Source: Bradyrhizobium iriomotense (GTDB lineage Bacteria > Pseudomonadota > Alphaproteobacteria > Rhizobiales > Xanthobacteraceae). Taken from it: DNA of 64,000 bases. Position 1 is the stretch's first letter. Every line of letters starts with the position of its first letter. Of the stretch, positions 40,975-52,052 are shown one piece after another. A program made the position numbers and the translations under genes. The stretch spans positions 1 through 64,000 of the forward strand of contig NZ_JAFCJZ010000035.1 of the NCBI RefSeq assembly GCF_018130765.1, written 5' to 3'. The notes under the pieces were generated by a model. The model was not told the origin of the DNA. It saw only the letters and a list, made by a program, of their open reading frames with translations, and ran no database searches.

Positions 40975-41981
40975 CGGCTGGTCACCGCATAGAGGCCGCG
41001 CGGCCGCCACATGAGAATGGCGACCATCAGCAGGATGTTGGAGACGAGGGCGAGTTTCGGCACCAGGAAGCCGCCGTAATTGGCGACCATGGCCACCAGG
41101 ATCGCGCCGATGAAGCAGCCCCCGATCGACCCGAGTCCGCCGATGATGACGACGATGAAGATCAGGACGGTGAGGTCGTCGCTCATGGACGCGTGGACCT
41201 GCTCGCGATAGAGCGCCCACATCACGCCACCGAGGCCGGCCAGCGCTGATCCCGTCATGAACACGCCGAGGAACAGGCGCCGGATGCGATAGCCGAGCGC
41301 CTCGACCATCTCGCGGTTCTCGACGCCGGCGCGGATCAGGAGGCCGAGCTTGGTGCGGTTGAGCACGAGCTGGATCGCAATGAAAACGGCGAGCCCGATC
41401 AGCATCGCCAGCACGCGGTATTTGGCGATCGCGACATCGCCGAGAATGAAGGAGCCGCGCAGCGAGGCCGGCAGCGGCATCGGGATGATCTGCGGTCCCC
41501 ACAGCGCATAGAGCGTCTGCTCGGCGACGATCAGACCGCCGGTCGTCATCAGGATCTGCTTCAGATGCTGGCCGTAGACCGGCAGGATCAGCACGCGCTC
41601 GACGACCAGGCCGAGCGCACCGGACACCGCCATCGACAGCAGTGCGGCCGGGGCCAGCACCGCAAGGTTCATCCAGAGCGAATCGGCCTGGATGGACGCC
41701 GCGAACGGCGCAAGCACCAGCGTTGCGACATAGGCCCCGACGGCAATGAAGGCGCCGTGGCCGAAATTGAGCACGTCCATCAGGCCGAACACCAACGTGA
41801 GGCCCGAGGCCATGATGAAGATCATCATGCCCATGGCAAGGCTCGCGGCGGTCAGCGTCAGCCAGGAGCTGGTCGATCCGATCAGCGGGATCATCAGAAG
41901 GGCGAGCGCAATCGGCAGCAGGACCGGCGCGAGGTCGCGCTTCGGTTTCGGCAGGGGATCGGTTGCAGCAAGGTCAGTCAC
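40971..41981 (-). CDS. livH: Branched-chain amino-acid ABC permease LivH
   Basis: A 336-aa permease with motifs SGLTLVFGLMDVLNFGHGAFIAVGAY, the cytoplasmic loop TKLGLLIRAGVENREMVEALGY and VVIIGGLGSIGGCFIGAILV. It overlaps livF (start 41981, livF stop at 41978) and livM by four bases each, showing translational coupling. It has a short charged N-terminal tail before the first helix. Part of the transporter described under livM. Confidence 0.92.
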   Translation of the reverse strand: MTDLAATDPLPKPKRDLAPVLLPIALALLMIPLIGSTSSWLTLTAASLAMGMMIFIMASGLTLVFGLMDVLNFGHGAFIAVGAYVATLVLAPFAASIQADSLWMNLAVLAPAALLSMAVSGALGLVVERVLILPVYGQHLKQILMTTGGLIVAEQTLYALWGPQIIPMPLPASLRGSFILGDVAIAKYRVLAMLIGLAVFIAIQLVLNRTKLGLLIRAGVENREMVEALGYRIRRLFLGVFMTGSALAGLGGVMWALYREQVHASMSDDLTVLIFIVVIIGGLGSIGGCFIGAILVAMVANYGGFLVPKLALVSNILLMVAILMWRPRGLYAVTSR

Positions 41982-42700
41982 TGATGCGCCTCCAGGCTCA
42001 GGCCGAGCAGCCGCTCTTGCAGCGGCACGTCGGCGGCGAGCGCCGCCATCTCGCCGCGATGGACGATGGTGCCGTTGTCCATCACCAGCACGCTGTCACC
42101 GAGCTCGCGCGCGGCAAAGAAATTCTGCTCGACCAGAAGGATCGTTGCGCCCTTGCGCTTGATCTCCTTCAGGCACTCGATCAGCGCCATCACGATGGCG
42201 GGCGCCAGACCCTTGGTCGGCTCGTCGATCAAAAGCAGCTTGCGCGGCTCGATGATCGCGCGCGCGATCGACAGCATCTGCTTCTGCCCGCCCGAGAGGC
42301 TTCCCGCCCGCGACAGCCAGAACCGGCGCAGCGCCGGGAAGAAGCCGAAAATCCAGTCGAGCTGGGCGTCGTCGAGCGGTCCGTCGCGAGCCGCGAGCAC
42401 CAGATTCTCCTTCACCGTGAGGTCGGAGAACACCGCCATGCTCTCCGGCACGTAGCCGACGCCGAGCCTGGCGATGTCGGGCGTGGCGCGGCTCTCGATG
42501 CGCATCCCGGCGAGGCTGATCTCGCCGCTGGAGGCCTGCCACAGGCCCATGATGGTACGCAGTGTCGTGGTCTTGCCGGCGCCGTTGCGGCCGAGCAGCA
42601 TCGTGACCTGTCCTTGCGGGACGGCGAGATCAATGCCCTGGAGGATGTGATAGCGCCCAATATGGGTGTGCACGCCGGAGAGTTTGAGGAGATCGGTCAT
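41978..42700 (-). CDS. livF: Branched-chain amino-acid ABC ATPase LivF
   Basis: A 240-aa ATP-binding subunit. Walker A GRNGAGKTTTLRTIMG, signature LSGGQKQMLSIARAI, Walker B KLLLIDEPTKGLAP, and H-loop LLVEQNFF are intact. It begins at ATG 42700, overlapping the livG stop by four bases, and energises uptake together with LivG. Confidence 0.93.
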   Translation of the reverse strand: MTDLLKLSGVHTHIGRYHILQGIDLAVPQGQVTMLLGRNGAGKTTTLRTIMGLWQASSGEISLAGMRIESRATPDIARLGVGYVPESMAVFSDLTVKENLVLAARDGPLDDAQLDWIFGFFPALRRFWLSRAGSLSGGQKQMLSIARAIIEPRKLLLIDEPTKGLAPAIVMALIECLKEIKRKGATILLVEQNFFAARELGDSVLVMDNGTIVHRGEMAALAADVPLQERLLGLSLEAHQ

Positions 42701-43461
42701 GCGGCGCTCTTCGGTGCGACGCCCAGATAGGCTTCCTGCACGATCGGCGAGGCGATCACCTCGGCCGGCGGGCCATCTGCAACAAGTTGCCCGTTATGCA
42801 GCACGATGATGCGATCGGCGAGCGAACGCACCACGTCCATCTTGTGCTCGACCAGCAGGATGATCTTGCTCCTGTCCTGCTTGAGCTGCGCGATCAGGTT
42901 GAGGACAACAGGCACCTCGTCGATGCTCATGCCGGCGGTCGGCTCGTCGAACATGAACACTTTCGGCTCCAGCGCGATCATCAGCGCGACCTCGAGCTTG
43001 CGCTGGTCGCCATGCGACAGCGCGGTCGCGGCGACGCCGCGGCGGCTGCCGAGCGCGACCTGGTCGAGGATGGCGTCGGCGCGCGCGATCAGGTCGCGGC
43101 GCACCATCCAGGGCCGTAGCATGTCGTAATGGGTGCCGTTCGCCGCCTGCACCGCGAGCCGGACGTTCTCTTCCACGGTGAGATTGGGAAACAGATTGGT
43201 GAGCTGGAACGCGCGACCAAGGCCCGCGCGGGTCCGCATCGGCGCGGAATGCTGGGTGATGTCGGTGCCGTCAAACAAGATGCTGCCGCTCGATGCGCGC
43301 AGCTGGCCCGAGATCAAATTGAAATAAGTGGTCTTGCCGGCGCCGTTCGGCCCGACGATGGCGGTGAGCTCGCCCGGGCGAAAGCTGCAGGTGACGTTGT
43401 TGACTGCGACATGGCCGCCGAAGCGGATGGTGAGATCGCGGGTTTCGAGGGTGAGCGTCAT
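42697..43461 (-). CDS. livG: Branched-chain amino-acid ABC ATPase LivG
   Basis: A 254-aa ATP-binding subunit with Walker A GPNGAGKTTYFNLI, signature LSHGDQRKLEVA, Walker B VFMFDEPTAGMS and H-loop LLVEHKMD. The start ATG 43461 (MTLTLETRDLTIRFGG) is chosen because upstream sequence runs into a repeat. The stop overlaps livF. Between it and livK lies a repeat of about 140 bases. Confidence 0.92.
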   Translation of the reverse strand: MTLTLETRDLTIRFGGHVAVNNVTCSFRPGELTAIVGPNGAGKTTYFNLISGQLRASSGSILFDGTDITQHSAPMRTRAGLGRAFQLTNLFPNLTVEENVRLAVQAANGTHYDMLRPWMVRRDLIARADAILDQVALGSRRGVAATALSHGDQRKLEVALMIALEPKVFMFDEPTAGMSIDEVPVVLNLIAQLKQDRSKIILLVEHKMDVVRSLADRIIVLHNGQLVADGPPAEVIASPIVQEAYLGVAPKSAA

Positions 43462-43510
43462 TGAACGTCTGGAAATGATGAAACTGGATTTATCCGCGGT
43501 CGCGGTGCGC

Positions 43511-43652
43511 ACCCTCCCCCGCTTGCGGGGGAGGGCAGGGGAGAGGGTGTTTCCGCAGGCGAGAGCCTCAAGAGATGAGAGCCCCCTCCCGGCCTCTCCC
43601 GCATCCGCCTTCGCCAAGGCTTCGGCGGACAAGAGCGGGAGAGGTGAAGTAA
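43511..43652. repeat. CTCCCCCGCTTGCGGG-type intergenic repeat
   Basis: GCACCCTCCCCCGCTTGCGG and complementary GGGGGAGGG tracts plus CCTTCGCCAAGGC-GCCTTCG elements form hairpins between livK and livG. Similar elements lie at 125-255. It may lower readthrough from livK, which is usually needed in excess over the other components. Confidence 0.65.
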
Positions 43653-43657
43653 GACGC

Positions 43658-44842
43658 CTACCGCTTGTTCTTAACCGGAACGTCCATGTCCTCGATCTTC
43701 AGCTCGCGCACCGGCTCGAGCACGGCCCAGGCGACGTTCGGATCGACCTTGACCTTGAAGTGATACATGCTCTGCAGCGCCTGATGGTCCTCCTTGCGGA
43801 ACACCATCTTGCCTTTCGGCGTGTCGAACTCCAGGCCTTCCATCGCCGTGATCAGCTTCTCGGTGTCGGTCGACTTCGCCTTGGTGACGGCGGCGACAAC
43901 GGACATAGCGGCTGCGAAGCCGCCCGCGGTGAAGAAGTCCGGCGGGGCCTTGAAGCGCTTCTGGTGCTCGGCGACCAGCCAGTCGTTCACCGGATTCTTC
44001 GGGATCTCATAGTAGTAATAGGTCGCGCCTTCCATGCCGGGCAGGCCCTTATAGGCGGCGAGCGCCGGCAGGATGTTGCCGCCGGTGGAGAGCTCGATGC
44101 CGTAGCGCTTCGGGTCCATGTCCTGGAGCTTTGCCAGCGGATTGCCGGCGCCGGCCCAGATCACCCAGATGATCTTGCGGCCCGGCTTGTCCTTCAGCGC
44201 ATCGAACAGGCGCTGGCCGACCGCGGTGAAGTCGGTGGTCGAGGTCGGGGCATATTCTTCCGCTGCCAGCGTCGCGCCGGTCTTGGCGAGCGCCTCCTTG
44301 AAGGCGGCGACGCCATCGCGGCCGAAGGCGTAGTCCTGCGCCAGCGTTGCGACGGTGACGCCCTGCTTGCCGATCGCGACCGCGTTGGAGATCGCGTCCT
44401 GCGAGGAGTTGCGCGCGGTGCGGAAGATGTAGCGATTCCACTTCTCGCCGGTAATCTGGTCCGCGACCGCGGGCTCGACGATCAGGATCTTCTTGTTCTC
44501 TTCAGCGACCGGGAGAATCGCCAGCGCCGCGGCCGACGAGGTCGTGCCGATGGCGATGTCGGCCTTGTCGTCCTGATAGGCTTCCGCGAGCGCGGCCTTC
44601 GAAAGGTCCGGCTTGCCCTGGTCGTCCTTGGTGATGACGACGATCTTGCGGCCGTCGAGCGTCATGGTGCCCTTGGTGGCGTATTCAAAACCCATCTGCA
44701 GGCCGGTCTCGGTCTGCTTGGCATAGGCTTCCAGCGGACCGGTCTTGCCGTAGATCAGAGCGACCTTGAGATCGTCGGCCCGTGCGGAGGTACTCGCGGC
44801 GAGGGCAAGGATGGTTGTTGTTATGATGAATGATCGACGCAC
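43658..44842 (-). CDS. livK: Branched-chain amino-acid ABC substrate-binding protein
   Basis: A 394-aa periplasmic binding protein (Leu/Ile/Val-binding family). Start is GTG 44842 with AGGAGG seven bases upstream; it gives a Sec signal (RRSFIITTTILALAASTSARADD). Family pattern: LKVALIYGKTGPLEAYAKQTETG, GRKIVVITKDDQGKPDLSKAAL, and IGTTSSAAALAILPVAEENK. First gene of the liv operon, separated from livG by a repeat. The long 60-codon upstream frame has no ribosome site. Confidence 0.9.
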   Translation of the reverse strand: MRRSFIITTTILALAASTSARADDLKVALIYGKTGPLEAYAKQTETGLQMGFEYATKGTMTLDGRKIVVITKDDQGKPDLSKAALAEAYQDDKADIAIGTTSSAAALAILPVAEENKKILIVEPAVADQITGEKWNRYIFRTARNSSQDAISNAVAIGKQGVTVATLAQDYAFGRDGVAAFKEALAKTGATLAAEEYAPTSTTDFTAVGQRLFDALKDKPGRKIIWVIWAGAGNPLAKLQDMDPKRYGIELSTGGNILPALAAYKGLPGMEGATYYYYEIPKNPVNDWLVAEHQKRFKAPPDFFTAGGFAAAMSVVAAVTKAKSTDTEKLITAMEGLEFDTPKGKMVFRKEDHQALQSMYHFKVKVDPNVAWAVLEPVRELKIEDMDVPVKNKR

Positions 44843-44948
44843 GATGGTCCCTCCTGATTCAAAGTTTCTAGGTAACAGCGATTTGCACAACACTACGAAC
44901 ATTGCAATTGAACCTTCCGGCCGAGCGTGTCGGCCTTTCGAGCATGCA

Positions 44949-46985
44949 TCATTTTTGGGCTTGCCGCATGGTTCGCGATATTTCGGCCCCCTCGGCCTGA
45001 CGTCGATCCGACTGCGCTTCCTCCGCACTTTCGAAGATGTGCGGCGCGACGCCGCGCTTCTCCAGGGCTTCGCCGAGCTTGATGCGCAGGAAGCCCGACG
45101 TGGTGTAGCGCGACACGCCGGAATAGAAGCGGTCGACCAGGCTGCGCACCATGGCTGAATAATCGTCCATCAGCTCCGGCAGGATGGAAAAATTGTCATA
45201 GTTGACGATGGTGTAGACCCGGCGGCCGAGCGGAGCGAGCTTTGCCTCGACGATATCAGCGATGGCGTCGATCTCTGCCTTGCTGCGCAGCGGATAGCGC
45301 TCCAGATTGACGAAGAACAGGTTCTGCTGCTCGTCCAGCGTGAAGCGCTGGTCGAGCGGGATGGTGAGCAGGCGCTCGCGCAGCTCCATGGGGCCGTCGC
45401 GGAAGATGCGGGCGTCCATCAGGGCGGGGTCGCGCGGGATCAGCGGCTTGAAATCCATCAGGCGCAGGATGTCGCGCTCGATGTCGATGCCGGGCGCGAC
45501 TTCGGTGAGCTCGAGCCCATCCGGTCTGAGCTCGAGCACGCAGCGTTCGGTGATATAGAGCGTGCGTTGCTTGCGCGCGGCAGCGAACGGGCCGCTGAAG
45601 GTGACGTGCTCGACCTTGTCGACGAACTTGCGTGATTTGGCTTCGTCGAGGATGACGAGCTTGCCGTCATTCACCGCGATGCGCTGCTTGCCCGCGCCGA
45701 ATGTGCCGACGAAGACGACCTCCTTGGCATTCTGGCTGATGTTGATGAAGCCGCCCGCGCCCGCAAGCTTCGGCCCGAACTTGCTGACATTAAGGTTGCC
45801 CACACGGTCGACCTGGGCGAGGCCGAGGAAGGCGGCATCGAGACCGCCGCCGTCGTAGAAGTCGAACTGATACGGCTGGTCGATCACCGCCTGGGTGTTG
45901 ATCGCCGCGCCGAAATCGATCCCGCTTGCCGGGATGCCGCCGATCACGCCCGGCTCCGCCGTCAGCGTGATGAGGTCGATGATCCGCTCTTCATTGGCGA
46001 CCGAGGCGATGCCCTCAGGCATGCCGATGCCGAGATTGACGACGCTGTTGGCCTTGAGCTCCAGGGCGGCGCGCCGGGCGATGATCTTGCGCTCGCTGAC
46101 CGGCATCACCGGCAGGGAGGCGGCACGGACGCGGATCTCGCTCGAGAACGCCGGATTGTATTGCGTGCCGAAGGTCTGCCAATGGTTCTCCGGCTTCGCC
46201 ACGACGACGCAGTCGACGAGGATGCCGGGGATCTTGACCTGGCGCGGATTGAGACTGCCGCTTTCGGCGACGCGCTCGACCTGGGCGATGACGATGCCGC
46301 CGGAATTATGCGCCGCCATGGCGATGGCGAGCGCCTCCAGCGTCAGCGCCTCCTTCTCCATGGTGAGGTTGCCGTCGGGATCGCCGGTCGTGGCGCGGAT
46401 GATCCCGACATCGATCGGGAACGTCTTGTAGAGCAGGCACTCCTCGCCACGCAGCGTGATCAGCTCCACCATGTCCTCGGTGGTGCGTGCATTCAGCTTG
46501 CCGCCGCCATGCCGGGGATCGACGAAGGTGCCCATGCCGACGCGGGTGATGTGACCGGGCCGGCGTGCCGCGATGTCGCGGAACAGATGCGTGATCACGC
46601 CCTGCGGCAAATTATAGGCCTCGATCTGGTTGGCGATCGCGAGCTGCTGCAGCTTGGGCGCAAGGCCCCAGTGCCCGCCGATCACGCGCCGGACCAGGCC
46701 CTCATGCGCGAAATGATTGAGGCCGCGATGCTTGCCGTCGCCCTGGCCGGCCGCATAGACCAGCGTCAGATTGTGCGGCTTGCCCTGCGTGTAGGGCGCA
46801 TCGCCCTCGTGGGAGAGATAGAGCTCCTCCAGCGCGATCGCGATCTCTTCGGCGAAGCCGATGCCGACGAAGCCGCCGGTGGCGACGGTATCGCCGTCGC
46901 GGATCAGCATCACGGCCTCAGTCGCCGAAACGACCTTGCCTTTCTCGGAATTGCGTAAGTAAGGCAGTGCTGGGTGCTGGCTCAC
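44949..46985 (-). CDS. Acyl-CoA:acetate/3-ketoacid CoA-transferase with C-terminal extension
   Basis: A 678-aa family I CoA-transferase that should swap CoA between acyl-CoA and an acid such as acetate or a 3-keto acid. Residues 1-530 hold fused alpha/beta halves: DGDTVATGGFVGIGFAEEIA, then LGIGMPEGIASVANEE and the catalytic Glu344 in TAEPGVIGG. Typical propionate-CoA transferases are 510-530 aa; here about 150 extra residues follow (e.g. GRRVYTIVNYDNFSILPELMDDY and SRYTTSGFLRIKLGEALE), a tail known in related rhizobial proteins. GTG start at 46985 with GGGAGG. Ends just upstream of livK. Confidence 0.85.
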   Translation of the reverse strand: MSQHPALPYLRNSEKGKVVSATEAVMLIRDGDTVATGGFVGIGFAEEIAIALEELYLSHEGDAPYTQGKPHNLTLVYAAGQGDGKHRGLNHFAHEGLVRRVIGGHWGLAPKLQQLAIANQIEAYNLPQGVITHLFRDIAARRPGHITRVGMGTFVDPRHGGGKLNARTTEDMVELITLRGEECLLYKTFPIDVGIIRATTGDPDGNLTMEKEALTLEALAIAMAAHNSGGIVIAQVERVAESGSLNPRQVKIPGILVDCVVVAKPENHWQTFGTQYNPAFSSEIRVRAASLPVMPVSERKIIARRAALELKANSVVNLGIGMPEGIASVANEERIIDLITLTAEPGVIGGIPASGIDFGAAINTQAVIDQPYQFDFYDGGGLDAAFLGLAQVDRVGNLNVSKFGPKLAGAGGFINISQNAKEVVFVGTFGAGKQRIAVNDGKLVILDEAKSRKFVDKVEHVTFSGPFAAARKQRTLYITERCVLELRPDGLELTEVAPGIDIERDILRLMDFKPLIPRDPALMDARIFRDGPMELRERLLTIPLDQRFTLDEQQNLFFVNLERYPLRSKAEIDAIADIVEAKLAPLGRRVYTIVNYDNFSILPELMDDYSAMVRSLVDRFYSGVSRYTTSGFLRIKLGEALEKRGVAPHIFESAEEAQSDRRQAEGAEISRTMRQAQK

Positions 46986-47036
46986 GGCGTTCCTCCCGAT
47001 CCCTGGACCGCATGCCGTTGTTATGCGTTGATCTTA

Positions 47037-47074
47037 TCGCGAGGAGCGGCCCTGGAACAGGTTGCTCCTCGCGA
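47037..47074 (-). terminator. Possible hairpin terminator after the MHS transporter
   Basis: TCGCGAGGAGC and GCTCCTCGCGA are perfect 11-base arms with a 16-base loop, between the MHS gene stop and the CoA-transferase start. No U-run follows, so it is either a factor-dependent end or another repeat. Confidence 0.4.
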
Positions 47075-47094
47075 CAAGAGGCAGCATCAGGGCA

Positions 47095-48405
47095 TCAGGA
47101 CTGCACTATCTTGCGTGTCTCGGTGGCGAAATAGACCGAGACGACGGTGATGATCGCCAGCGCGATCATGTAGAGCGAGATCGGCCAGGTCGCCGGGGCA
47201 TAAGCCGTCATCAATCCCGTCGCGATCAGAGGTGACAGCGCGCCGGCGAAGATCGAGGCGAGGTTGTAGCCGAGCGAGACGCCGCTATAGCGCACCTTGG
47301 TGCCGAACAGCTCCGACAGGAAGCTCGCCTGCGGCCCGTACATCGCGGCATGGCCGACGGCGAGGCCGAGCACGATCGCGATCCAGGCGTATTGCGGGTT
47401 CTTGGTCGACAGCAGCATGAACAGCGGGAACGACATCAGCGCCGAGAACACCGCGCCGAAGATGTAGATCGGCCGCCGCCCGAGCCGGTCGGAGAGCGCG
47501 CCGAAGGCGGGGATGGTGAAGGTCTCGATCGCCGCGCCGATCAAGACGCCGTTGAGCATGTCCTGCTTGTTCATGCCGAGCGATTGCGTGGCATAAGCGA
47601 GCACGAAGGTCGCGTAGATGTAGAAGAAGCCGTTCTCGGCGAAGCGCGCGCCCATCGCGAGCAGGATGTTCTTCGGATACATCCTGATCGCCTCGAGGAT
47701 CGGCATCTTCACTTCCTGCTTGGTGTCCTTGACCTTCTGGAACTCCGGCGATTCCGCGATGGTGAAGCGGATCCACAGGCCGACCAGCACCAGCGCGATC
47801 GAGAACAGGAACGGGATGCGCCAGCCCCAGGCATAGAGCTGCGCGTCGGTCAGCAGCGCGGAGACCACCGAGAAGACCAGCGTGCCGAGCACGAGGCCGA
47901 GCGGCGCCCCGAGCTGCGGCCAGCTGCCGTAAAAGCCCTTCTTGTCCGCGGGCGCATGCTCGACCGCCATCAGCACCGCGCCGCCCCATTCGCCGCCAAG
48001 GCCAAAGCCCTGGATCAGGCGGCAGGCGACGAGCAGGATCGCGGCCCAGATGCCGGCGGTCTCATAGGTCGGCAGGAAGCCGATCGCCGCCGTCGCCGCG
48101 CCCATGATCAGCAGCGTCAGATAGAGCATGGTCTTGCGGCCGATCTTGTCGCCGTAATGCCCGAACACGACGCCGCCGAGCGGGCGTGCGATGAAGCCGA
48201 GCGCGTAGGTGGCGAACGCCAGCAGCGTGCCCATCATCGGGTCGAAGGTCGGAAAGAACAGCTTGTTGAAGATCAGTGCTGCGGCCGTGCCGTAGAGGAA
48301 GAAGTCGTACCACTCGATCGCCGTGCCGATCAGGCTCGCGGTGGCGACCGTGACGTGCGATGGCTGTCTCGTCTGAAGCTGATGGACCGAGATCGCTTCA
48401 CTCAT
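47095..48405 (-). CDS. MFS metabolite:H+ symporter (MHS family)
   Basis: A 436-aa, twelve-helix transporter of the MHS family (citrate, shikimate, proline/betaine types). Signature motifs: IEWYDFFLYGTAAAL, the loop GHYGDKIGRKTMLY (G-x-x-x-D-x-x-G-R-K), LIQGFGLGGEWGGAVL and the second loop SDRLGRRPIY. ATG 48405 has GGGAGGAC upstream. A sigma-54 promoter lies 60 bases ahead of it and a sigma-54 activator gene lies just upstream, so expression is likely inducible. Substrate unknown. Confidence 0.9.
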   Translation of the reverse strand: MSEAISVHQLQTRQPSHVTVATASLIGTAIEWYDFFLYGTAAALIFNKLFFPTFDPMMGTLLAFATYALGFIARPLGGVVFGHYGDKIGRKTMLYLTLLIMGAATAAIGFLPTYETAGIWAAILLVACRLIQGFGLGGEWGGAVLMAVEHAPADKKGFYGSWPQLGAPLGLVLGTLVFSVVSALLTDAQLYAWGWRIPFLFSIALVLVGLWIRFTIAESPEFQKVKDTKQEVKMPILEAIRMYPKNILLAMGARFAENGFFYIYATFVLAYATQSLGMNKQDMLNGVLIGAAIETFTIPAFGALSDRLGRRPIYIFGAVFSALMSFPLFMLLSTKNPQYAWIAIVLGLAVGHAAMYGPQASFLSELFGTKVRYSGVSLGYNLASIFAGALSPLIATGLMTAYAPATWPISLYMIALAIITVVSVYFATETRKIVQS

Positions 48406-48465
48406 CTTGCGTCCTCCCTGGTTGCGAATGCGCATGTGCAGCATGCGTCATTGTGCAAAGCGAAG

Positions 48466-48482
48466 AGCAAGCTCCGCGCCAG
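48466..48482 (-). promoter_or_regulatory. Sigma-54 (-24/-12) promoter for the MHS transporter
   Basis: On the minus strand CTGGCGCGGAGCTTGCT contains TGGC-N8-TTGC with GG at -24 and GC at -12, one base from the TGGCACG-N4-TTGCT consensus. Start of transcription would be about 48455, with a 50-base leader to the ATG at 48405. Confidence 0.72.
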
Positions 48483-48571
48483 ATGCCGCAGGTTTGCGCA
48501 AATTGGCTGAAAACCCAGCAGATTCAGCAAAAGCGTCGGGACAAAGCGGCCAGGTCGCGTGTCAGGAATCC

Positions 48572-48600
48572 GAGACTCCGGACACTCTGAGTCTCGAAAC

Positions 48601-48604
<4 letters not shown>
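48572..48604. promoter_or_regulatory. Inverted repeats upstream of the sigma-54 promoter (candidate activator site)
   Basis: Overlapping dyads lie here: CTGAGTCTCGAAACTCAG (48587-48604, 6-base arms) and GAGACT...AGTCTC (48572-48595). They are about 100 bases upstream of the sigma-54 promoter, where activator sites normally are, and overlap the stop codon of the activator gene. Confidence 0.55.
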
Positions 48605-50043
<1,439 letters not shown>

Positions 50044-50134
50044 GGCGTGCCTCGCGGGAAGCCCGCCTGTTTATTACCAAAAGCGTAGTAATTTCAAAGG
50101 GGGAATTGAAGGCTGCGTGCATCCCATTCTCCGC

Positions 50135-50281
50135 TGTCGTCCCGGACAAGCGAAGCGCAGATCCGGGACCCATAACCACAGGGAGTTGTTTGGCGAAGAC
50201 TCGTGGTTACCAGCTCGCGCCGTCACTTCTTCCTGTGGTTATGGGTCCCGGGTTCGCGCTTTGCGCGCCCCGGGACGACGG
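50135..50281. repeat. TGTCGTCCCGGACAAGCG-type inverted repeat
   Basis: Arms GTCGTCCCGGACAAGCG and CGCGCCCCGGGACGAC, with inner pair CCGGGACCCATAACCACAGG and CCTGTGGTTATGGGTCCCGG, make a long hairpin. The same family recurs at 60209-60368. It sits between two minus-strand genes. Confidence 0.85.
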
Positions 50282-50306
50282 CGGTGTTTGTCGCCCCGCT
50301 GTCGGC

Positions 50307-52052
50307 CTACCGTCGATACCCGCTCGCCCGCGAATAGCCCTGGCGGTTCTGCTGCATCGGGCGGCTGGCGACGTTGGCGCGGGCTTCGCTGGAGGCGGGG
50401 GTTGCGAGCTTCAGCTCCTCCAGGAAGATCGGGCGGGAGAAGTAATAGCCCTGCGCATAGCGGATCTTGGTCGCAGCCTGCAGATAAGCCAGCTCCTCGT
50501 AGGATTCGAGCCCCTCGGCGATCACGGTGATGCCGAGCGCCTCGCTCAGGGATTCGATCGCGCGCAAAATGCCCTGGCTGCGCGGGCGCTTGTGGATATC
50601 CGTGATGAAAGAGCGGTCGATCTTGATCTCGTCCGCGGTGATGTCGGCGAGCGCGGAGAGCGAGGAATAGCCGGTGCCGAAATCGTCGATCGAGATGCCG
50701 ACGCCGAGCTTGCGGAACATCGGCAGGATCTCGGCCTGGAAATGATTCTTGGCGACGAAGGCATCTTCCGTCACCTCGATCATGAAGCGCTGCGGAAAGC
50801 CGGTCTCCTCCAGCGCCCGCGCGAAGCTGCGCATGAACTCGGGATTGCCGGCCTGCTTGGCGGCGACGTTGATGCTGATGGTCGCTTCCGCGCCGAAGGT
50901 GTCGTTGATCAGGTCGATCGACTTGACGATCTCGGCGAGCACGAGATGGGTCAGCTCGTCGATCAGTCCGAGCTCGCCGGCGAGGTTGATGAACGAACCC
51001 GGTGCCTGGATCACGCCCTCGTCGTCGCGCAGGCGCACCAGGGCCTCGATGCCCTTCACGGCCTGCGTGCGGATGTCGACCTTGGACTGGAAGGCGCAGC
51101 AGAAGCGCTTTTCCAGGATGGCGAGTCGCAGCGACTGCTCGATCTTGCTCCGCGCCAGCGCCTCGCGCTCCATGCTGGCGTCGAAGAACGCGGCCAGTCC
51201 CTTGCCGTTGTTCTTGATGCGGTACATCGCGATGTCGGCGTTCTGCCGCAGCGTCTCGAAGCTGCGCCCGTGGTCGGGATAGAGGCTGATGCCGACTGAG
51301 GTCGAGGCGAAGACTTCCGAATGGTCGATGAAGAACGGCGCGGTCAGCCGCTCCAGCGTCGACTGCATGAACTCGGCGACTTCCTCCTGGCTCTGGATCG
51401 GGGAGAGCAGCAGCAGGAATTCGTCGCCGGAGATGCGCGACAGCATGTCGGAATCGCGCAAGTCGCGCCCGAGCCGTTTCGACAGCTCGACCAGCAGCGC
51501 ATCGCCCACGGCGTGGCCGTAATAGTCGTTGATGTGCTTGAAATTGTCGACGTCGAGAAAGGCCAGCGCGAAGCGCTCGCCGCCGATGTCCTTCGCGAGC
51601 AGGCTGTTGGCGCGATGCTCGATCACGCGGCGCGAGGGCAGGCCGGTCAGCTCGTCGAAATAGGCCGAGCGAAACAGCTGGTCCTCGAAATTCTTCTGTT
51701 CGGTGATGTCGGAGGAGGCCGAGATCAGGAGCTCGCGTCCGGCGAGGCGAACGGGGCGATGGGTCGTGAGCAGCACCTGGCGCGCGGCGCCGTCGTGAAG
51801 CGCTTCCTCGGTGACGATGGCCTCGCCGGCGCTCAGCGCCTTGCGGCAGGCTTCCCGGCGCGGCGCCAGATCCGGCGAGGGGCGGCTGCCGTCCATGCCG
51901 AGCTGGGCGGCTGCAGCATCGTTAACCAGCAGAAGCTCGCCATGGGCATCCTGCACGGTCAGGCCGGCCGGCAGCATTCTAACGATTTCCTTGAGAAATC
52001 CGAGTTCGGCTTCATTCGCGCCGGAATATTTGTTGTCGTTCATAGAAGTCAT
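50307..52052 (-). CDS. PAS-GGDEF-EAL c-di-GMP enzyme, cytoplasmic
   Basis: A 581-aa protein with no membrane helix: PAS domain about 18-118, GGDEF domain whose active site is SGDEF (208-212) with an RDSD inhibitory site just before it, and an EAL domain (EAL at 336-338) with complete catalytic landmarks (IEVTEDAF, DDFGTGYSS, EIKIDRSF, AEGLES). The Gly-to-Ser change in the first position is tolerated in some active cyclases, so activity is uncertain. The C-terminus is basic and glutamine-rich. ATG 52052; a second ATG lies nine bases in. Confidence 0.9.
   Translation of the reverse strand: MTSMNDNKYSGANEAELGFLKEIVRMLPAGLTVQDAHGELLLVNDAAAAQLGMDGSRPSPDLAPRREACRKALSAGEAIVTEEALHDGAARQVLLTTHRPVRLAGRELLISASSDITEQKNFEDQLFRSAYFDELTGLPSRRVIEHRANSLLAKDIGGERFALAFLDVDNFKHINDYYGHAVGDALLVELSKRLGRDLRDSDMLSRISGDEFLLLLSPIQSQEEVAEFMQSTLERLTAPFFIDHSEVFASTSVGISLYPDHGRSFETLRQNADIAMYRIKNNGKGLAAFFDASMEREALARSKIEQSLRLAILEKRFCCAFQSKVDIRTQAVKGIEALVRLRDDEGVIQAPGSFINLAGELGLIDELTHLVLAEIVKSIDLINDTFGAEATISINVAAKQAGNPEFMRSFARALEETGFPQRFMIEVTEDAFVAKNHFQAEILPMFRKLGVGISIDDFGTGYSSLSALADITADEIKIDRSFITDIHKRPRSQGILRAIESLSEALGITVIAEGLESYEELAYLQAATKIRYAQGYYFSRPIFLEELKLATPASSEARANVASRPMQQNRQGYSRASGYRR

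Noticed and set aside
40975..41502. A long N-terminal extension of the LivM frame
   Set aside because: It lies wholly inside livH on the same strand, has no conserved sequence, and the ATGA overlap fixes the LivM start at 40974.
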